This document shows positions 7,094-17,570 of a DNA stretch of 64,000 nucleotides, one piece after another (within the stretch, counting starts at the first letter, position 1; each line of letters begins with the position of its first letter). The stretch covers positions 186,001 to 250,000 of the forward strand of contig NZ_BMIJ01000003.1 of assembly GCF_014641945.1 (NCBI RefSeq). Direction: 5' to 3'. The stretch comes from Marinobacterium zhoushanense. GTDB lineage: Bacteria; Pseudomonadota; Gammaproteobacteria; Pseudomonadales; Balneatricaceae. Position numbers and translations under genes: made by a program. The notes under the pieces are model-generated. The model worked only from the letters and a program-made list of their open reading frames with translations. It was not told where the DNA came from and searched no databases.

Positions 7094-7615
7094 TCAGGCT
7101 TTGTCTGACTCTTCGCCGGCGTCGTCGCTGACCACTGCGCGTTCGATGATGACATCTTCAACCGGCACGTCCTGATGGCCAGCGCGCATGGTGGTGCGTA
7201 CGGATTTGATCTTGTTGATCACTTCCATGCCCTCTTTGACTTCGCCGAACACGGCGTAGCCCCATCCCTCGGTGGTTTTGGCGGTATGGTCGAGGAAAAG
7301 GTTGTCGGAGACGTTGATGAAGAACTGAGCAGATGCCGAGTGTGGGTCCATGGTGCGTGCCATGGCGACGGTGCCGGTTTTGTTGGAGAGTCCGTTGTCA
7401 GCTTCATTCTCGATCGGCGCGTTAGTCTTTTTGTTCACCATGCCGGGCTCAAAGCCTCCGCCCTGGATCATGAAACCGTCGATCACGCGATGGAAAATCA
7501 CACCGTCGTAGAAGCCCTCGCGTACATACTGCTCAAAGTTGGCTGCCGTTTTGGGGGCTTTCTCATAGTTCAGCTCAAGCTTGATATCGCCATGGTTGGT
7601 GTGCAGGGTGATCAT
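7094..7615 (-). CDS. ppiB: Cytoplasmic cyclophilin-type peptidyl-prolyl isomerase
   Basis: Peptidyl-prolyl cis-trans isomerase B, a cytoplasmic folding helper. The 173 residues start [16 protein letters not shown], with cyclophilin core motifs [40 protein letters not shown] and [16 protein letters not shown]; these include the catalytic Arg and the FxxQ-type substrate pocket. There is no signal peptide, so this is the PpiB rather than the periplasmic PpiA type. The C-terminus carries a short acidic tail ([10 protein letters not shown]) beyond the E. coli length. It is the first gene of the ppiB-lpxH pair and divergent from glnS. Confidence 0.95.
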   Translation of the reverse strand: MITLHTNHGDIKLELNYEKAPKTAANFEQYVREGFYDGVIFHRVIDGFMIQGGGFEPGMVNKKTNAPIENEADNGLSNKTGTVAMARTMDPHSASAQFFINVSDNLFLDHTAKTTEGWGYAVFGEVKEGMEVINKIKSVRTTMRAGHQDVPVEDVIIERAVVSDDAGEESDKA

Positions 7616-7745
7616 GTTAGGCTGGTCCCGTTCCGCAATATTTAGTTATTAGACGAGACATTATACTCAAGTCGCAATTGTATACGTCAATATAACAACG
7701 GATATCAGCCTTCTGCCGGCAGTGCGTTGGCGTCGAATCTACGGT

Positions 7746-7794
7746 TATAATGTCGCGCTCGGGTTTCAGCCGCGTTGATAATTGGACGCGGCTG
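7746..7794 (+). promoter_or_regulatory. glnS promoter -10 and leader hairpin
   Basis: TATAAT (7746-7751) is a perfect -10; no good -35 lies 17 bp upstream. Downstream of it CAGCCGCG (7767-7774) and CGCGGCTG (7787-7794) are a perfect 8-bp inverted repeat with a 12-nt loop, ending 29 nt before the glnS ATG. It would fold in the 5' untranslated RNA; its role is unknown. Confidence 0.45.
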
Positions 7795-7823
7795 CGTCAA
7801 CACAGTATCGATAAGACGCGGAT

Positions 7824-9503
7824 ATGACCAAAAACGATAGCTCCAAGCCGACCAACTTTATCCATCAGATCATCGAAGAGGATCTTAAAAACGGCGTGAA
7901 CGACGGAAAGGTCGTCACACGTTTTCCGCCTGAACCCAATGGTTATCTGCATATCGGCCATGCCAAGTCGATCTGCCTCAACTTTGGTACCGCACTGAAA
8001 TACGGTGGGCAATGCAATCTTCGTTTTGATGACACCAATCCGGAAAAGGAGAGTCAGGAGTATATCGACTCTATCGTGTCCGACGTACGTTGGTTGGGCT
8101 TTGAATGGTCGGGCGATATCCGCTACACCTCCGACTACTTTGATACGCTGCATGAATGGGCTTTGCACCTGATCAATGAGGGTAAAGCGTATGTGGACAG
8201 CCTCAGCGCCCATGAGATGCGTGAGTATCGCGGCACTTTGACCGAGCCGGGCAAGAACAGTCCCTATCGTGACCGCAGTGTTGAGGAAAACCTGGACCTG
8301 TTCGAAAAGATGCGCGCTGGCGCGTTTGACGAGGGTGATTGTGTGCTGCGTGCCAAGATCGATATGGCGGCAGCCAACATCAATCTGCGTGACCCGGTGA
8401 TCTACCGTATCCGCAAGGCACATCACCATCAGAGCGGGGACAAGTGGTGCATCTATCCCTCATACGATTTCGCCCATGGTCAGTCTGATGCGCTTGAGGG
8501 GGTAACTCACTCGATCTGTACGCTGGAGTTTGAGGATCATCGTCCGCTCTACGACTGGTTCGTCGAGAACCTGCCGGTGCCGGCCAAGCCGCGCCAGTAC
8601 GAATTTGCGCGTCTGAACCTGAACTACACCGTCACCAGCAAGCGCAAGTTGAAACTGCTGGTGGACGAACAGAAAGTTAATGGGTGGAACGATCCGCGGA
8701 TGCCGACCATCTCTGGCCTGCGTCGTCGTGGTTATACTCCAGCATCGATCCGCAACTTCTGTGACATGATCGGTGTGACGCGCTCCAACGGTATCGTCGA
8801 TATGGGTATGCTGGAGGCGGCGGTGCGAGAGGATCTTGACGCCAATGCGCCGCGAGCCATGTGCGTCCTCGACCCGATCAAGCTGACCATAACCAATATG
8901 CCCGAGGGTGAATTGGCGTGGTTCGAACTGCCGGCGCATCCGAAGGATGAAGCGATGGGTATTCGCAAGGTCCCGTTCACCCGCAATCTGCTGATCGAGC
9001 GTGAAGATTTTGCCGAAGTGCCGCCGAAGAAGTGGAAGCGTCTGGCGCCGGGCGAAGCGGTCCGCCTGCGTGGTGCCTACGTTATTCGTTGTGAAGAGGT
9101 GGTACTTGATGAGACTGGCGAGGTGGTAGAGCTCAAGGCCAGCTTCGATCCGCAGACGCACGGCGCCAATCCAACCGATTACAAGCCCAACGGTGTAATC
9201 CACTGGGTATCGGCGGATAACGCTGTGCCCTGTGAGGTGCGTGCCTACGAGCGGCTGTTTACCGAACCGAACCCGGATGGCGATAAAGAGCGTGATTTTC
9301 ACGAGTTTATCAATCCCGAGTCGCTGGTCGTCTATCCCAGGGCTCATGCCGAGATCGGTCTCAAGCACGCGGCGGTCGAGAGCCGTTACCAGTTTGAGCG
9401 TCAGGGTTACTTCTGTGTCGACCCCGATACCACCGAAAACCGCATGGTATTTAACCGTACCGTGGGGCTGAGAGACTCCTGGGCCAAGATTCAGGGTAAG
9501 TAA
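7824..9503 (+). CDS. glnS: Glutaminyl-tRNA synthetase
   Basis: Class I aminoacyl-tRNA synthetase charging tRNA-Gln, cytoplasmic. The 559 residues match the family length. The ATP-binding HIGH motif appears as [10 protein letters not shown] (about residues 40-49) and the KMSKS-equivalent as [11 protein letters not shown]. The catalytic domain motif [11 protein letters not shown] is present, and the C-terminal beta-barrel anticodon-binding region is complete ([20 protein letters not shown]). ATG 7824 is followed by the usual Lys/Asn-rich N-terminus. The gene is divergent from ppiB and shares its strand with the next lipoprotein and cysS. Confidence 0.97.
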   Translation: MTKNDSSKPTNFIHQIIEEDLKNGVNDGKVVTRFPPEPNGYLHIGHAKSICLNFGTALKYGGQCNLRFDDTNPEKESQEYIDSIVSDVRWLGFEWSGDIRYTSDYFDTLHEWALHLINEGKAYVDSLSAHEMREYRGTLTEPGKNSPYRDRSVEENLDLFEKMRAGAFDEGDCVLRAKIDMAAANINLRDPVIYRIRKAHHHQSGDKWCIYPSYDFAHGQSDALEGVTHSICTLEFEDHRPLYDWFVENLPVPAKPRQYEFARLNLNYTVTSKRKLKLLVDEQKVNGWNDPRMPTISGLRRRGYTPASIRNFCDMIGVTRSNGIVDMGMLEAAVREDLDANAPRAMCVLDPIKLTITNMPEGELAWFELPAHPKDEAMGIRKVPFTRNLLIEREDFAEVPPKKWKRLAPGEAVRLRGAYVIRCEEVVLDETGEVVELKASFDPQTHGANPTDYKPNGVIHWVSADNAVPCEVRAYERLFTEPNPDGDKERDFHEFINPESLVVYPRAHAEIGLKHAAVESRYQFERQGYFCVDPDTTENRMVFNRTVGLRDSWAKIQGK

Positions 9504-9520
9504 TATCCAGGGTGGATAGA

Positions 9521-10393
9521 ATGTTACGCCGGGCTTTATCTATCGCGTCGATGCTGGTGCTGAGTGGTTGCTCGGCACTGCCGAAGGCGGATGGTCAGGG
9601 GTACCTTGAGGTGGAAACCCTCGGTTCTCTCAGCAGCGAGATCGGTGAAAGCTCGGCGTTGGCGCTTGATGGGCATCGGGTCTGGACGCTGAATGACAGC
9701 GGCAACGGGCCATGGCTCTATCGCTTGGGCCTGGGTGGACAGATCGAACGACGGGTTCGCCTGGCTGGTACGACCAATATCGACTGGGAGTCGATGGCGG
9801 CGGACGAGGATCGGCTGTTCGTAGCGGATTGTGGTAACAACAGCGGGCGTCGCGACTGGCTGCAGCTCCATTCGGTTGGCTGGGATCAGTTGCGTGAAGC
9901 GCAGGATGGCGCTGAGGTCGAAGCGCAGACTATTGCGTTTCGACTGGCTGATCCGGCACCGGTGAGTGGCCCTCAGGCGCATGACAACGACTGCGAGGCG
10001 ATCGCGAGTGTAGAAGGGGAGGTCTGGCTGCTGACCAAGGGCTGGGCCAGCTCAGCCTCCAGACTTTATCGCCTCGATATCAGCCGTGATCAGCAGTCGA
10101 TAGAAGCTGTTGCGACCTGGCCAGTCAAAGGGCTGGTGACCGGGATGGATTACAGCCCCCAGCGCAAGGAGTTGGTGGTGCTGGGTTACACCCTCGGACG
10201 GCTGCATAGTGATACTTTTATTTGGCGTGTTCCGGTCAGCGGGCATGAGCCTGATTGGTCGGGCGCCAGCCGTTATATTCTGTGGCCGTCGGGTCAATGG
10301 GAGGCGGTGGTCTGGCAAGGTGACGAGTTGCTGCTGACGCGAGAGAACAGCTTGCTCGGTGAGGCTAGACTTGGACGGGTCCGTATCGAATAA
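9521..10393 (+). CDS. Predicted beta-propeller-like lipoprotein of unknown function
   Basis: A 290-residue protein that I cannot assign to a characterised family. ATG 9521 with the upstream AGGGTGG gives a lipoprotein signal MLRRALSIASMLVLSGC, so Cys 17 should be lipidated. The mature part is rich in Trp/Asp/Gly repeats resembling propeller blades: SSALALDGHRVWTLNDSGNG, WESMAADEDRLFVADCGNN, NDCEAIASVEGEVWLLTKGW, VTGMDYSPQRKELVVLGYT and QWEAVVWQGDELLLTREN. It begins 17 bp after glnS and precedes cysS by 43 bp, so it interrupts a synthetase pair that is adjacent in many pseudomonads. A membrane-anchored ligand-binding or assembly role is possible; nothing points to an enzyme. Confidence 0.75.
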   Translation: MLRRALSIASMLVLSGCSALPKADGQGYLEVETLGSLSSEIGESSALALDGHRVWTLNDSGNGPWLYRLGLGGQIERRVRLAGTTNIDWESMAADEDRLFVADCGNNSGRRDWLQLHSVGWDQLREAQDGAEVEAQTIAFRLADPAPVSGPQAHDNDCEAIASVEGEVWLLTKGWASSASRLYRLDISRDQQSIEAVATWPVKGLVTGMDYSPQRKELVVLGYTLGRLHSDTFIWRVPVSGHEPDWSGASRYILWPSGQWEAVVWQGDELLLTRENSLLGEARLGRVRIE

Positions 10394-10436
10394 CCGGTAC
10401 GAAGACTGAACATTTATCTGCGATTGGCGAAATTTG

Positions 10437-11825
10437 ATGCTGCAAATCCACAACACACTGACCAAATCCAAATCTCCGTTCACGCCGTTGGAGAAGGGCA
10501 AGATACGGATGTATGTCTGTGGCATAACCGTATATGACTACTGCCACATAGGTCACGCCCGTGTAATGGTCTGCTTCGATCTGATTACGCGCTATCTGCG
10601 CTATCGAGGCTGGGACGTCACCTATGTGCGCAACATCACCGATGTCGATGACAAGATTATCAAGCGCGCGGCCGAGAACGGTGAGCCGGTCGATGCGCTG
10701 ACCGAGCGCATGATCGCAGCCATGCATGAGGATGAGGACCGCTTGGGTGTTCTGCGCCCGGATATGGAGCCACGTGCAACCGGTCATATGGGCGATATCA
10801 TCGACATGGTGCAGATCCTGATCGACAAGGGCTACGCCTACGTCGCCGGCAATGGGGACGTGTACTATCGCGTCGAGAAGTTCGAGCACTACGGGCGCCT
10901 GACCAACAAGGTGGTCGAGGAGTTGCGCGCGGGGGCGCGTGTCGAGGTTGGGGAGGCCAAGGAGAGCCCGCTCGATTTCGTGCTCTGGAAAGCCGCCAAG
11001 GCGGGCGAAGTCAGCTGGGAGTCGCCCTGGGGGCCGGGTCGGCCGGGATGGCATATTGAGTGCTCGGCGATGTCCAAATGCTGCCTGGGCGACACCTTCG
11101 ATATCCATGGCGGCGGTCCGGACCTGCCGTTCCCCCATCATGAAAACGAGATCGCCCAGTCGGAAGCGGCCAACGGCAAGACGTTTGTCAATTACTGGAT
11201 GCATGCAGGCCCGGTGCGGGTAAACCAGGAGAAGATGTCCAAGTCACTGGGTAACTTCTTTACCATTCGTGACGTGCTCCAGGTGTATAACGCGGAGGTG
11301 GTGCGGTACTTCCTCTCCTCGGTGCACTATCGCAGCTATATCGACTACTCGGAAGAGAGTTTGCGCGAAGCGCGTCAGGCGCTGGAGCGTTTCTATCAGG
11401 CCCTGCGTGATGCTCCTCAGGGGGAGGAGACTGGCCTCGATAACGACTACGAAGCACGTTTTCAGCAGGCGATGGATGACGACTTCAGCACCCCACGTGC
11501 GTTGGCCGTGTTGTTCGATCTGGTCACTGAGTTGAACAAGGCTGTGCGTGAACAGAGTGCAACGGCTGGCGCCCTGGCGGCCCAGCTGAAACGCCTGGGT
11601 GGCGTGCTGGGACTGTTGCAGCAGACGCCGGAGGCTTTCCTGCAAGGGGAGGATCGGGCTGGTGAGGTCACTGCCGCCGAGATCGAACTTCAGATTCAGG
11701 CGCGCAATCAGGCGCGTAAGGATCGTGATTTTGCCGAGGCGGATCGTATCCGTGACACGTTGGCGGAGCAGGGCGTTATACTCAAGGACAGCCGTGAGGG
11801 TACCAGCTGGTATCGAGAAGGTTGA
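10437..11825 (+). CDS. cysS: Cysteinyl-tRNA synthetase
   Basis: Class I synthetase charging tRNA-Cys; zinc-dependent, cytoplasmic. The 462 residues contain the zinc/cysteine-recognition site [18 protein letters not shown] (with the HIGH motif), the second zinc segment [15 protein letters not shown] with [11 protein letters not shown], and the KMSKS loop [10 protein letters not shown]. The C-terminal [13 protein letters not shown] helix is typical. ATG 10437 matches the conserved N-terminus ([10 protein letters not shown]); an adjacent TTG at 10434 is unnecessary. The GGAG-less leader suggests modest initiation. Confidence 0.97.
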   Translation: MLQIHNTLTKSKSPFTPLEKGKIRMYVCGITVYDYCHIGHARVMVCFDLITRYLRYRGWDVTYVRNITDVDDKIIKRAAENGEPVDALTERMIAAMHEDEDRLGVLRPDMEPRATGHMGDIIDMVQILIDKGYAYVAGNGDVYYRVEKFEHYGRLTNKVVEELRAGARVEVGEAKESPLDFVLWKAAKAGEVSWESPWGPGRPGWHIECSAMSKCCLGDTFDIHGGGPDLPFPHHENEIAQSEAANGKTFVNYWMHAGPVRVNQEKMSKSLGNFFTIRDVLQVYNAEVVRYFLSSVHYRSYIDYSEESLREARQALERFYQALRDAPQGEETGLDNDYEARFQQAMDDDFSTPRALAVLFDLVTELNKAVREQSATAGALAAQLKRLGGVLGLLQQTPEAFLQGEDRAGEVTAAEIELQIQARNQARKDRDFAEADRIRDTLAEQGVILKDSREGTSWYREG

Positions 11826-11913
11826 GGGCGGCTTTGGAAACTCCCGGCGAATCAGGGAGTTGTGCATAAATCGCACAGCTCCTTGTTTCTGTTAAAAAAA
11901 TTGTATCTCGCTA

Positions 11914-11942
11914 TTGACGGCTCCGGCCGCCTCCCTTAGGAT
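11914..11942 (+). promoter_or_regulatory. Promoter of the tRNA cluster
   Basis: TTGACG (11914-11919) and TAGGAT (11937-11942) are separated by 17 bp and followed by a GC-rich stretch before tRNA-Arg. This resembles strong stable-RNA promoters and is well placed to drive all four tRNAs. Between cysS and this site there is a hairpin-forming AACTCCC/GGGAGTT pair (11839-11861) without a T-tract. Confidence 0.65.
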
Positions 11943-11998
11943 ACGCACCACTTCGCGGCCGGGCCGTCAGGTTGGTTGCGAAGGCTGGACTGCAAGAG

Positions 11999-12075
11999 GC
12001 GCCCGTAGCTCAATTGGATAGAGCAACGGCCTTCTAAGCCGTAGGTTGCAGGTTCGAGCCCTGCCGGGCGCGCCA
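11999..12075 (+). tRNA. tRNA-Arg (anticodon TCT)
   Basis: 77-nt cloverleaf: acceptor GCGCCCG pairs with CGGGCGC, D arm GCTC/GAGC, anticodon arm ACGGC-CTTCTAA-GCCGT, T arm GCAGG-TTCGAGC-CCTGC, discriminator G and encoded CCA. First of four tRNAs upstream of tig, an order also seen in Pseudomonas. Confidence 0.97.
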
Positions 12076-12115
12076 CTTGCACGGCAGATGCGTAGTCCGG
12101 TAATGCGAAGGTTAT

Positions 12116-12192
12116 GGTGGATGTAGCTCAGTTGGCAGAGCTCCGGATTGTGATTCCGGCGGTCGTGGGTTCAAGCCCCATCATCCACCCCA
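12116..12192 (+). tRNA. tRNA-His (anticodon GTG), copy 1
   Basis: Cloverleaf with the His-specific extra G at position -1 paired to discriminator C (GGTGGATG with CATCCACC), anticodon loop ATTGTGATT, T loop TTCAAGC and encoded CCA. It is identical over the whole gene to the copy at 12334-12410. Confidence 0.97.
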
Positions 12193-12236
12193 TTCCCTAG
12201 CATATTTAATGACGCGGCTTCGGCAGCGTACGTGTC

Positions 12237-12321
12237 GCGGAAGTGGTGAAATTGGTATACACGCCGGATTTAGGTTCCGGTGCCGCAAGGCGTGAGAGTT
12301 CGAGTCTCTCCTTCCGCACCA
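12237..12321 (+). tRNA. tRNA-Leu (anticodon TAG)
   Basis: 85-nt class II tRNA: acceptor GCGGAAG with CTTCCGC, anticodon stem GCCGGA/TCCGGT around TTTAGGT, a long variable arm (GCCGCAAGGC), T loop TTCGAGT, discriminator A and encoded CCA. Confidence 0.97.
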
Positions 12322-12333
12322 TTTCCATACAGT

Positions 12334-12410
12334 GGTGGATGTAGCTCAGTTGGCAGAGCTCCGGATTGTGATTCCGGCGGTCGTGGGTTCAAGCCCCATC
12401 ATCCACCCCA
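12334..12410 (+). tRNA. tRNA-His (anticodon GTG), copy 2
   Basis: Sequence-identical to the tRNA-His at 12116-12192; the identity continues a few bases past the CCA (CATTCC). It ends the tRNA cluster and is followed by a run of seven T residues (about 12415-12421) that could aid transcript release. The next gene is tig at 12685. Confidence 0.97.
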
Positions 12411-12684
12411 TTCCTTTTTTTGATCTCTTTCCTGAATCGACCGGTGCTTTAGTGCCCGTTTTCGCACGTCTGCTACTTGTTGTAGAGCGTATGCGGTATG
12501 GGGGCTTTGGCTTGACTAATCCCCTTGATTGCCGGACAATTTTGCGCTTTACGATTTTAGGCTCTGTGGGTCGGATGTCTGGTTCCAATGCGATTTGACT
12601 GGGGTAGTAACGCTGGTCGAAAAGGGAATCGCAGGCGCGATCGCAGGTCGCTATAAACGCTGCAATGTATTTGTGAGGAATTTC

Positions 12685-14025
12685 ATGCAAGTTTCTGTCG
12701 AAACGACTTCCGGCCTTGAGCGTCAGATGACCATTACGGTCCCCGCCGAACGAATTGACCAGGACGTGAATAAACAGGTGATGCAGCAGGCCCGGACTCG
12801 CCGCATGGATGGTTTCCGCCCGGGTAAAGTGCCGCCGAAAGTGATCAAGCGCATGTACGGCGATGCGATCCGTTACGACGTTCTGAACCGTGTCGTGCAG
12901 GAAAGCTTCTACAAGGCGGTCCAGCAGGAAGAACTGAAGCCGGCTGGTGGCCCGAGCATCGACCTGAAGAACGACAAAGAGGGTGAAGATCTGCAGTTTG
13001 TAGCGACATTCGAGGTTTACCCGCAGATCGAACTGGCAGACTTCTCATCCGCTGAGATCAGCAAGCAGAGCGCTGAGATCAAGGATGCAGATCTCGACCA
13101 GATGATCGATACCCTGCGCAAGCAGCAGTCAACTTGGGCAGTCGTTGAACGCGCAGCGGCAGACGGCGATCGCGTCAAAATCGATTTCGAAGGTTTTATC
13201 GATGGTGAAGCCTTTGACGGTGGCAAAGCAGAAGGTCATGACCTGGTGCTGGGTTCCAACTCCATGATCCCGGGCTTCGAGTCTGGTCTTGTGGGTGCCA
13301 AGGCAGGTGATGAGGTCGAGCTGGATGTGACCTTCCCCGAGGAATACCACGCGGAAAACCTGAAGGGCAAGCCTGCCAAATTCAAGGTTAAGGTGCAGAG
13401 CGTTTCCGCATCTGAACTGCCGGAGCTGAACGCCGAGTTCTTCGCCAAATTCGGCATCGAAGAGTCCGAACTGGACGGCTTCCGCGCTGAAGTGCGCAAA
13501 AACATGGAGCGTGAACTCAAGCACTCGCTGAAAACCAAGCTCAAGGAGCAGGTGTTCAACAAGCTGGTTGAGCTGAACGCTATCGATGTTCCTGCTGCAC
13601 TGGTCGACGACGAAATCGACAATCTGCGTCGCCAGGCGGTTCAGCAGTTCGGTGGTCCGAACTCCCAAATCGATCCGAACACCCTGCCGAAGGAGATGTT
13701 CGAAGAGCAGGCCAAACGCCGTGTGACTGTGGGGCTGTTGGTGCAGGAAGTGGTCAAGGCCAACGAGATCAAGGTTGACGACGCTCGCGTGCAGGAAACC
13801 ATCGCAGAAATGGCTGAAACTTATCAGGAACCTCAGCAGGTTATCGAGTGGTACAACGGTAACGAGCAGATCCTGAATCAGATCAAAAACATGGTTCTTG
13901 AAGATCAGGTAGTTGATCAGCTGGTCGCATCTGCTAAAGTCTCCGAGACAGAAGTCAGCTACGAAGAGGCGATCAAACCGGCTCAGCAGGCAGCAGAGAC
14001 TGCCGACGCTGAAGCTGGCGAGTAA
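12685..14025 (+). CDS. tig: Trigger factor, ribosome-associated chaperone
   Basis: Ribosome-bound chaperone and peptidyl-prolyl isomerase that meets nascent chains at the exit tunnel. ATG 12685, after a TGAGGA site, begins MQVSVETTSGLERQM. The ribosome-binding signature is present in GFRPGKVPPKVIKRMYG (about residues 43-59; family GFRxGKxP). The FKBP-type PPIase domain follows (GDRVKIDFEGFIDGEAFDG ... MIPGFESGLVGAKAGDE), then the helical C-terminal arms. At 446 residues it is close to the E. coli length. An open frame extends upstream to 12529 but carries no recognisable start context. It is first of the tig-clpP-clpX set. Confidence 0.97.
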   Translation: MQVSVETTSGLERQMTITVPAERIDQDVNKQVMQQARTRRMDGFRPGKVPPKVIKRMYGDAIRYDVLNRVVQESFYKAVQQEELKPAGGPSIDLKNDKEGEDLQFVATFEVYPQIELADFSSAEISKQSAEIKDADLDQMIDTLRKQQSTWAVVERAAADGDRVKIDFEGFIDGEAFDGGKAEGHDLVLGSNSMIPGFESGLVGAKAGDEVELDVTFPEEYHAENLKGKPAKFKVKVQSVSASELPELNAEFFAKFGIEESELDGFRAEVRKNMERELKHSLKTKLKEQVFNKLVELNAIDVPAALVDDEIDNLRRQAVQQFGGPNSQIDPNTLPKEMFEEQAKRRVTVGLLVQEVVKANEIKVDDARVQETIAEMAETYQEPQQVIEWYNGNEQILNQIKNMVLEDQVVDQLVASAKVSETEVSYEEAIKPAQQAAETADAEAGE

Positions 14026-14079
14026 GCCATCGCGACAAAAGCGCTCAAACGTCCACCCCGGTGGGGCGCCGAAATCTCG

Positions 14080-14117
14080 AAAACGACAGTTGGCCACGGC
14101 TAACTGTCGTTTTTGCT
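14080..14117 (+). terminator. Terminator after tig
   Basis: AAAACGACAGTT (14080-14091) and AACTGTCGTTTT (14102-14113) form a perfect 12-bp stem with a 10-nt loop and a T-rich tail. It lies 27 bp before clpP, so clpP is either read through or has a promoter overlapping this region. Confidence 0.85.
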
Positions 14118-14143
14118 TTCAACGGCTCTAAGGAGAATTGATT

Positions 14144-14779
14144 ATGACGGACATCTTGAATGGGCGTTCCAGTGGTATCACCAACAGCGGCCTGGTGCCG
14201 ATGGTGGTCGAACAGAGTTCACGCGGCGAGCGTGCCTATGATATTTACTCCCGCCTGCTGAAAGAGCGGGTTATCTTCATGGTCGGCCAGGTAGAAGATC
14301 ACATGGCCAATCTGATTGTTGCTCAGTTGTTATTCCTGGAAGCTGAAAATCCGGACAAGGATATTCACCTTTACATCAACTCGCCCGGCGGGTCGGTAAC
14401 CGCAGGTCTGGCTATCTACGATACCATGCAGTTCATCAAGCCCGATGTAAGCACCATGTGTATCGGTCAGGCGGCCTCCATGGGCGCGTTGCTGTTGGCA
14501 GGCGGCGCAGCGGGTAAGCGTTATGCGCTGCCAAATTCGCGCATGATGATACATCAGCCGCTGGGTGGTTATCAGGGGCAGGCTACGGACATTGAGATCC
14601 ATACCCGTGAAATTCTCACAATCCGTAATAAACTGAATAGCATACTGGCTCAACATACCAGTCAGGATGTTGAGACTATCGCCCGCGATACCGACCGTGA
14701 TAACTTCATGGATCCGGCTGCGGCTGTGGAGTATGGGCTGATCGACGCGGTGCTCGATCGCCGCACAATGGCAGAGTAA
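14144..14779 (+). CDS. clpP: ATP-dependent Clp protease proteolytic subunit
   Basis: Serine protease core that forms the tetradecameric chamber for ClpX and ClpA. The 211 residues include the conserved [23 protein letters not shown]-terminal region, IYINSPGG-type motif ([13 protein letters not shown]), catalytic Ser in [11 protein letters not shown], catalytic His in MMIHQPLGG and Asp in [13 protein letters not shown] 14144 follows AAGGAG at the right distance; a TTG six bases upstream is less likely. The first residues are a propeptide in relatives. It partners with clpX just downstream and clpA at 31395. Confidence 0.97.
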   Translation: MTDILNGRSSGITNSGLVPMVVEQSSRGERAYDIYSRLLKERVIFMVGQVEDHMANLIVAQLLFLEAENPDKDIHLYINSPGGSVTAGLAIYDTMQFIKPDVSTMCIGQAASMGALLLAGGAAGKRYALPNSRMMIHQPLGGYQGQATDIEIHTREILTIRNKLNSILAQHTSQDVETIARDTDRDNFMDPAAAVEYGLIDAVLDRRTMAE

Positions 14780-14869
14780 GGATTGCTCTGACAGCCCTCT
14801 GCCCGCCTTGAAAAGTGGGTAGAGGGCCGCATATTGCAAATGGAGATCAAAGGTTTTTGAGGTATCAGA

Positions 14870-16150
<1,281 letters not shown>

Positions 16151-16169
16151 GGTCCAAACCAAGGCTCAT

Positions 16170-16198
16170 AAAAAAGCGACCTGCGGGTCGCTTTTTTT
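16170..16198. terminator. Bidirectional terminator between clpX and the EAL-HDOD gene
   Basis: AAAAAGCGACC / GGTCGCTTTTT stem (16171-16196) with a TGCG loop, flanked by A-runs on one side and T-runs on the other, so it can stop transcripts from both strands. Confidence 0.9.
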
Positions 16199-16211
16199 GT
16201 CTCAATCCTAG

Positions 16212-17438
16212 CTACTCGTACATCGCCTGCATCGATTCTTTAGCCCAATGCAGGCTGTTGCGATAGGCGCTTTCGAACAGGGTGACGTTGAAATCTGCCG
16301 GCAGCTTTTCCCAGTCGCCGCTTTCATAGGCTGTGGCCTGTTCGAGTATGCGTCCCATGTCGCCCTCATGGTTGGCGATCGCGGCCTTGATATCATCGCC
16401 CAGCGGTACCTGTTCGAGCATCGTTTGCTGGTCTATATCGAGCATTACATGAAGCCCTGACATCATACCGGTCATAAAATAGGAGCCTGCGTTGGGGCGC
16501 TTTTCCCCTTCAGCGATCAGTTCGCACATGCGGCCCCGAATAAGCAGGGCGCGTGACAGCTCCTCGGGCTTGTTGTCCTGATTGGTCATCGCGATCAGGG
16601 TGGCCCATTTGCGCACCTGGTCCATGCCGAGGAGGACCACAGCTTCGGCGATCGACTCCACTTTGCGTACCAACGAATAGGCTGCGGAATTGACGATACG
16701 CAGCAGCTTGTAGGTCAATACAGGGTCGCGAATGATCAGCTCTTCCAGCGCTTCCGGTTTTGTATTCGGTTTTTGCAGCTCCTGAATCAACTGCATCAGG
16801 GTCACTTGGTTGGCGCTGACCCGGCGGCCCTTGATCACTTTCGGGCGGCTTAGGAAAGAGCCCTCAAACAGTTTGAAACCGGCGTCGATACAGTGTTCGA
16901 GCTGCTCGATAGACTGGATATTGGAAGCAAGCAGTGTGACCTTGTGGGGCTGTAGTTCACGCACCCGGGTTTTGAGCTCAGCTTCCTGCATCAAGCTCAC
17001 GTCCAATTTAACGATATTTGCCAGCTTCAGTAGAGGCTCCAGGTCCGGCGTATAGGTGCCAATTTCGAGCGTTACGCGATAACCGTCCTTCAGTATCTGC
17101 TGAAGTGCGCTGGCACACTCCGTATGGCGGCCTGCCGGCGCGCTGATCATCAACACCACCTGCTTGGCCGGCAGCTTGGGCATGGTGCCGCTGTTGATCA
17201 TCTCCAGTGGTACAGGCAGGAAGGCGGGAACGCGTTTGACTTCACCCTGGTCACTGATGCTGGTGTAGGTGCTGAGGATCACTTCTGAGCTTGAGCTGGC
17301 ATCGGGGTCCATTGCCATCATATCGCCCAGATTGGTGTCCCGATGGTAGTTCAACTCGTAGGCAATAACGCGTTGCTGGCTGTCAAAGATCGGGTGGCGC
17401 GCGATCAGCGCCTGGCCTGGATCGAGTTCATATGACAT
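16212..17438 (-). CDS. EAL-HDOD signalling protein (degenerate EAL)
   Basis: A 408-residue cytoplasmic protein of the YuxH/CdgJ type, an N-terminal EAL-like domain followed by HDOD. The EAL region starts ALIARHPIFDSQQRVIAYELNYH; the catalytic EAL signature is replaced by ELN, and the metal-binding residues are not evident, so c-di-GMP hydrolysis is unlikely. The HDOD part (about residues 200-400) shows the pattern IIRDPVLTYKLLRIVNSAAYSL, then ESIAEAVVLLGMDQVRKWATLIAM. CdgJ of Vibrio affects motility and Myxococcus HDOD proteins affect signalling (established for relatives); the role here is inferred. It is monocistronic and divergent from rbgA. Confidence 0.85.
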   Translation of the reverse strand: MSYELDPGQALIARHPIFDSQQRVIAYELNYHRDTNLGDMMAMDPDASSSSEVILSTYTSISDQGEVKRVPAFLPVPLEMINSGTMPKLPAKQVVLMISAPAGRHTECASALQQILKDGYRVTLEIGTYTPDLEPLLKLANIVKLDVSLMQEAELKTRVRELQPHKVTLLASNIQSIEQLEHCIDAGFKLFEGSFLSRPKVIKGRRVSANQVTLMQLIQELQKPNTKPEALEELIIRDPVLTYKLLRIVNSAAYSLVRKVESIAEAVVLLGMDQVRKWATLIAMTNQDNKPEELSRALLIRGRMCELIAEGEKRPNAGSYFMTGMMSGLHVMLDIDQQTMLEQVPLGDDIKAAIANHEGDMGRILEQATAYESGDWEKLPADFNVTLFESAYRNSLHWAKESMQAMYE

Positions 17439-17570
17439 GGGTGGTTGGTCCTTCCCTTGGTGTAGGCGGTGAATTTTAACGCGCTATTAACCCTATGACA
17501 CCCGTTGAACGGCTGATTGCGATGAATATGCAGAGTATACTATGCGGCCTATCCAAGAAATTTAGTCTAT

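Noticed and set aside
7686..7699. GTCAATATAACAAC occurs both before glnS and in the norR-norC gap (59848-59861)
   Set aside because: A 14-base repeat is expected by chance in a 64-kb window, and the glnS copy lacks sigma-54 promoter context, so no NorR link is claimed.
12332..12684. Open frames starting in tRNA-His copy 2 and an upstream extension of trigger factor
   Set aside because: They read through a tRNA or lack a ribosome site; the conserved start of trigger factor is at 12685 with a TGAGGA site.
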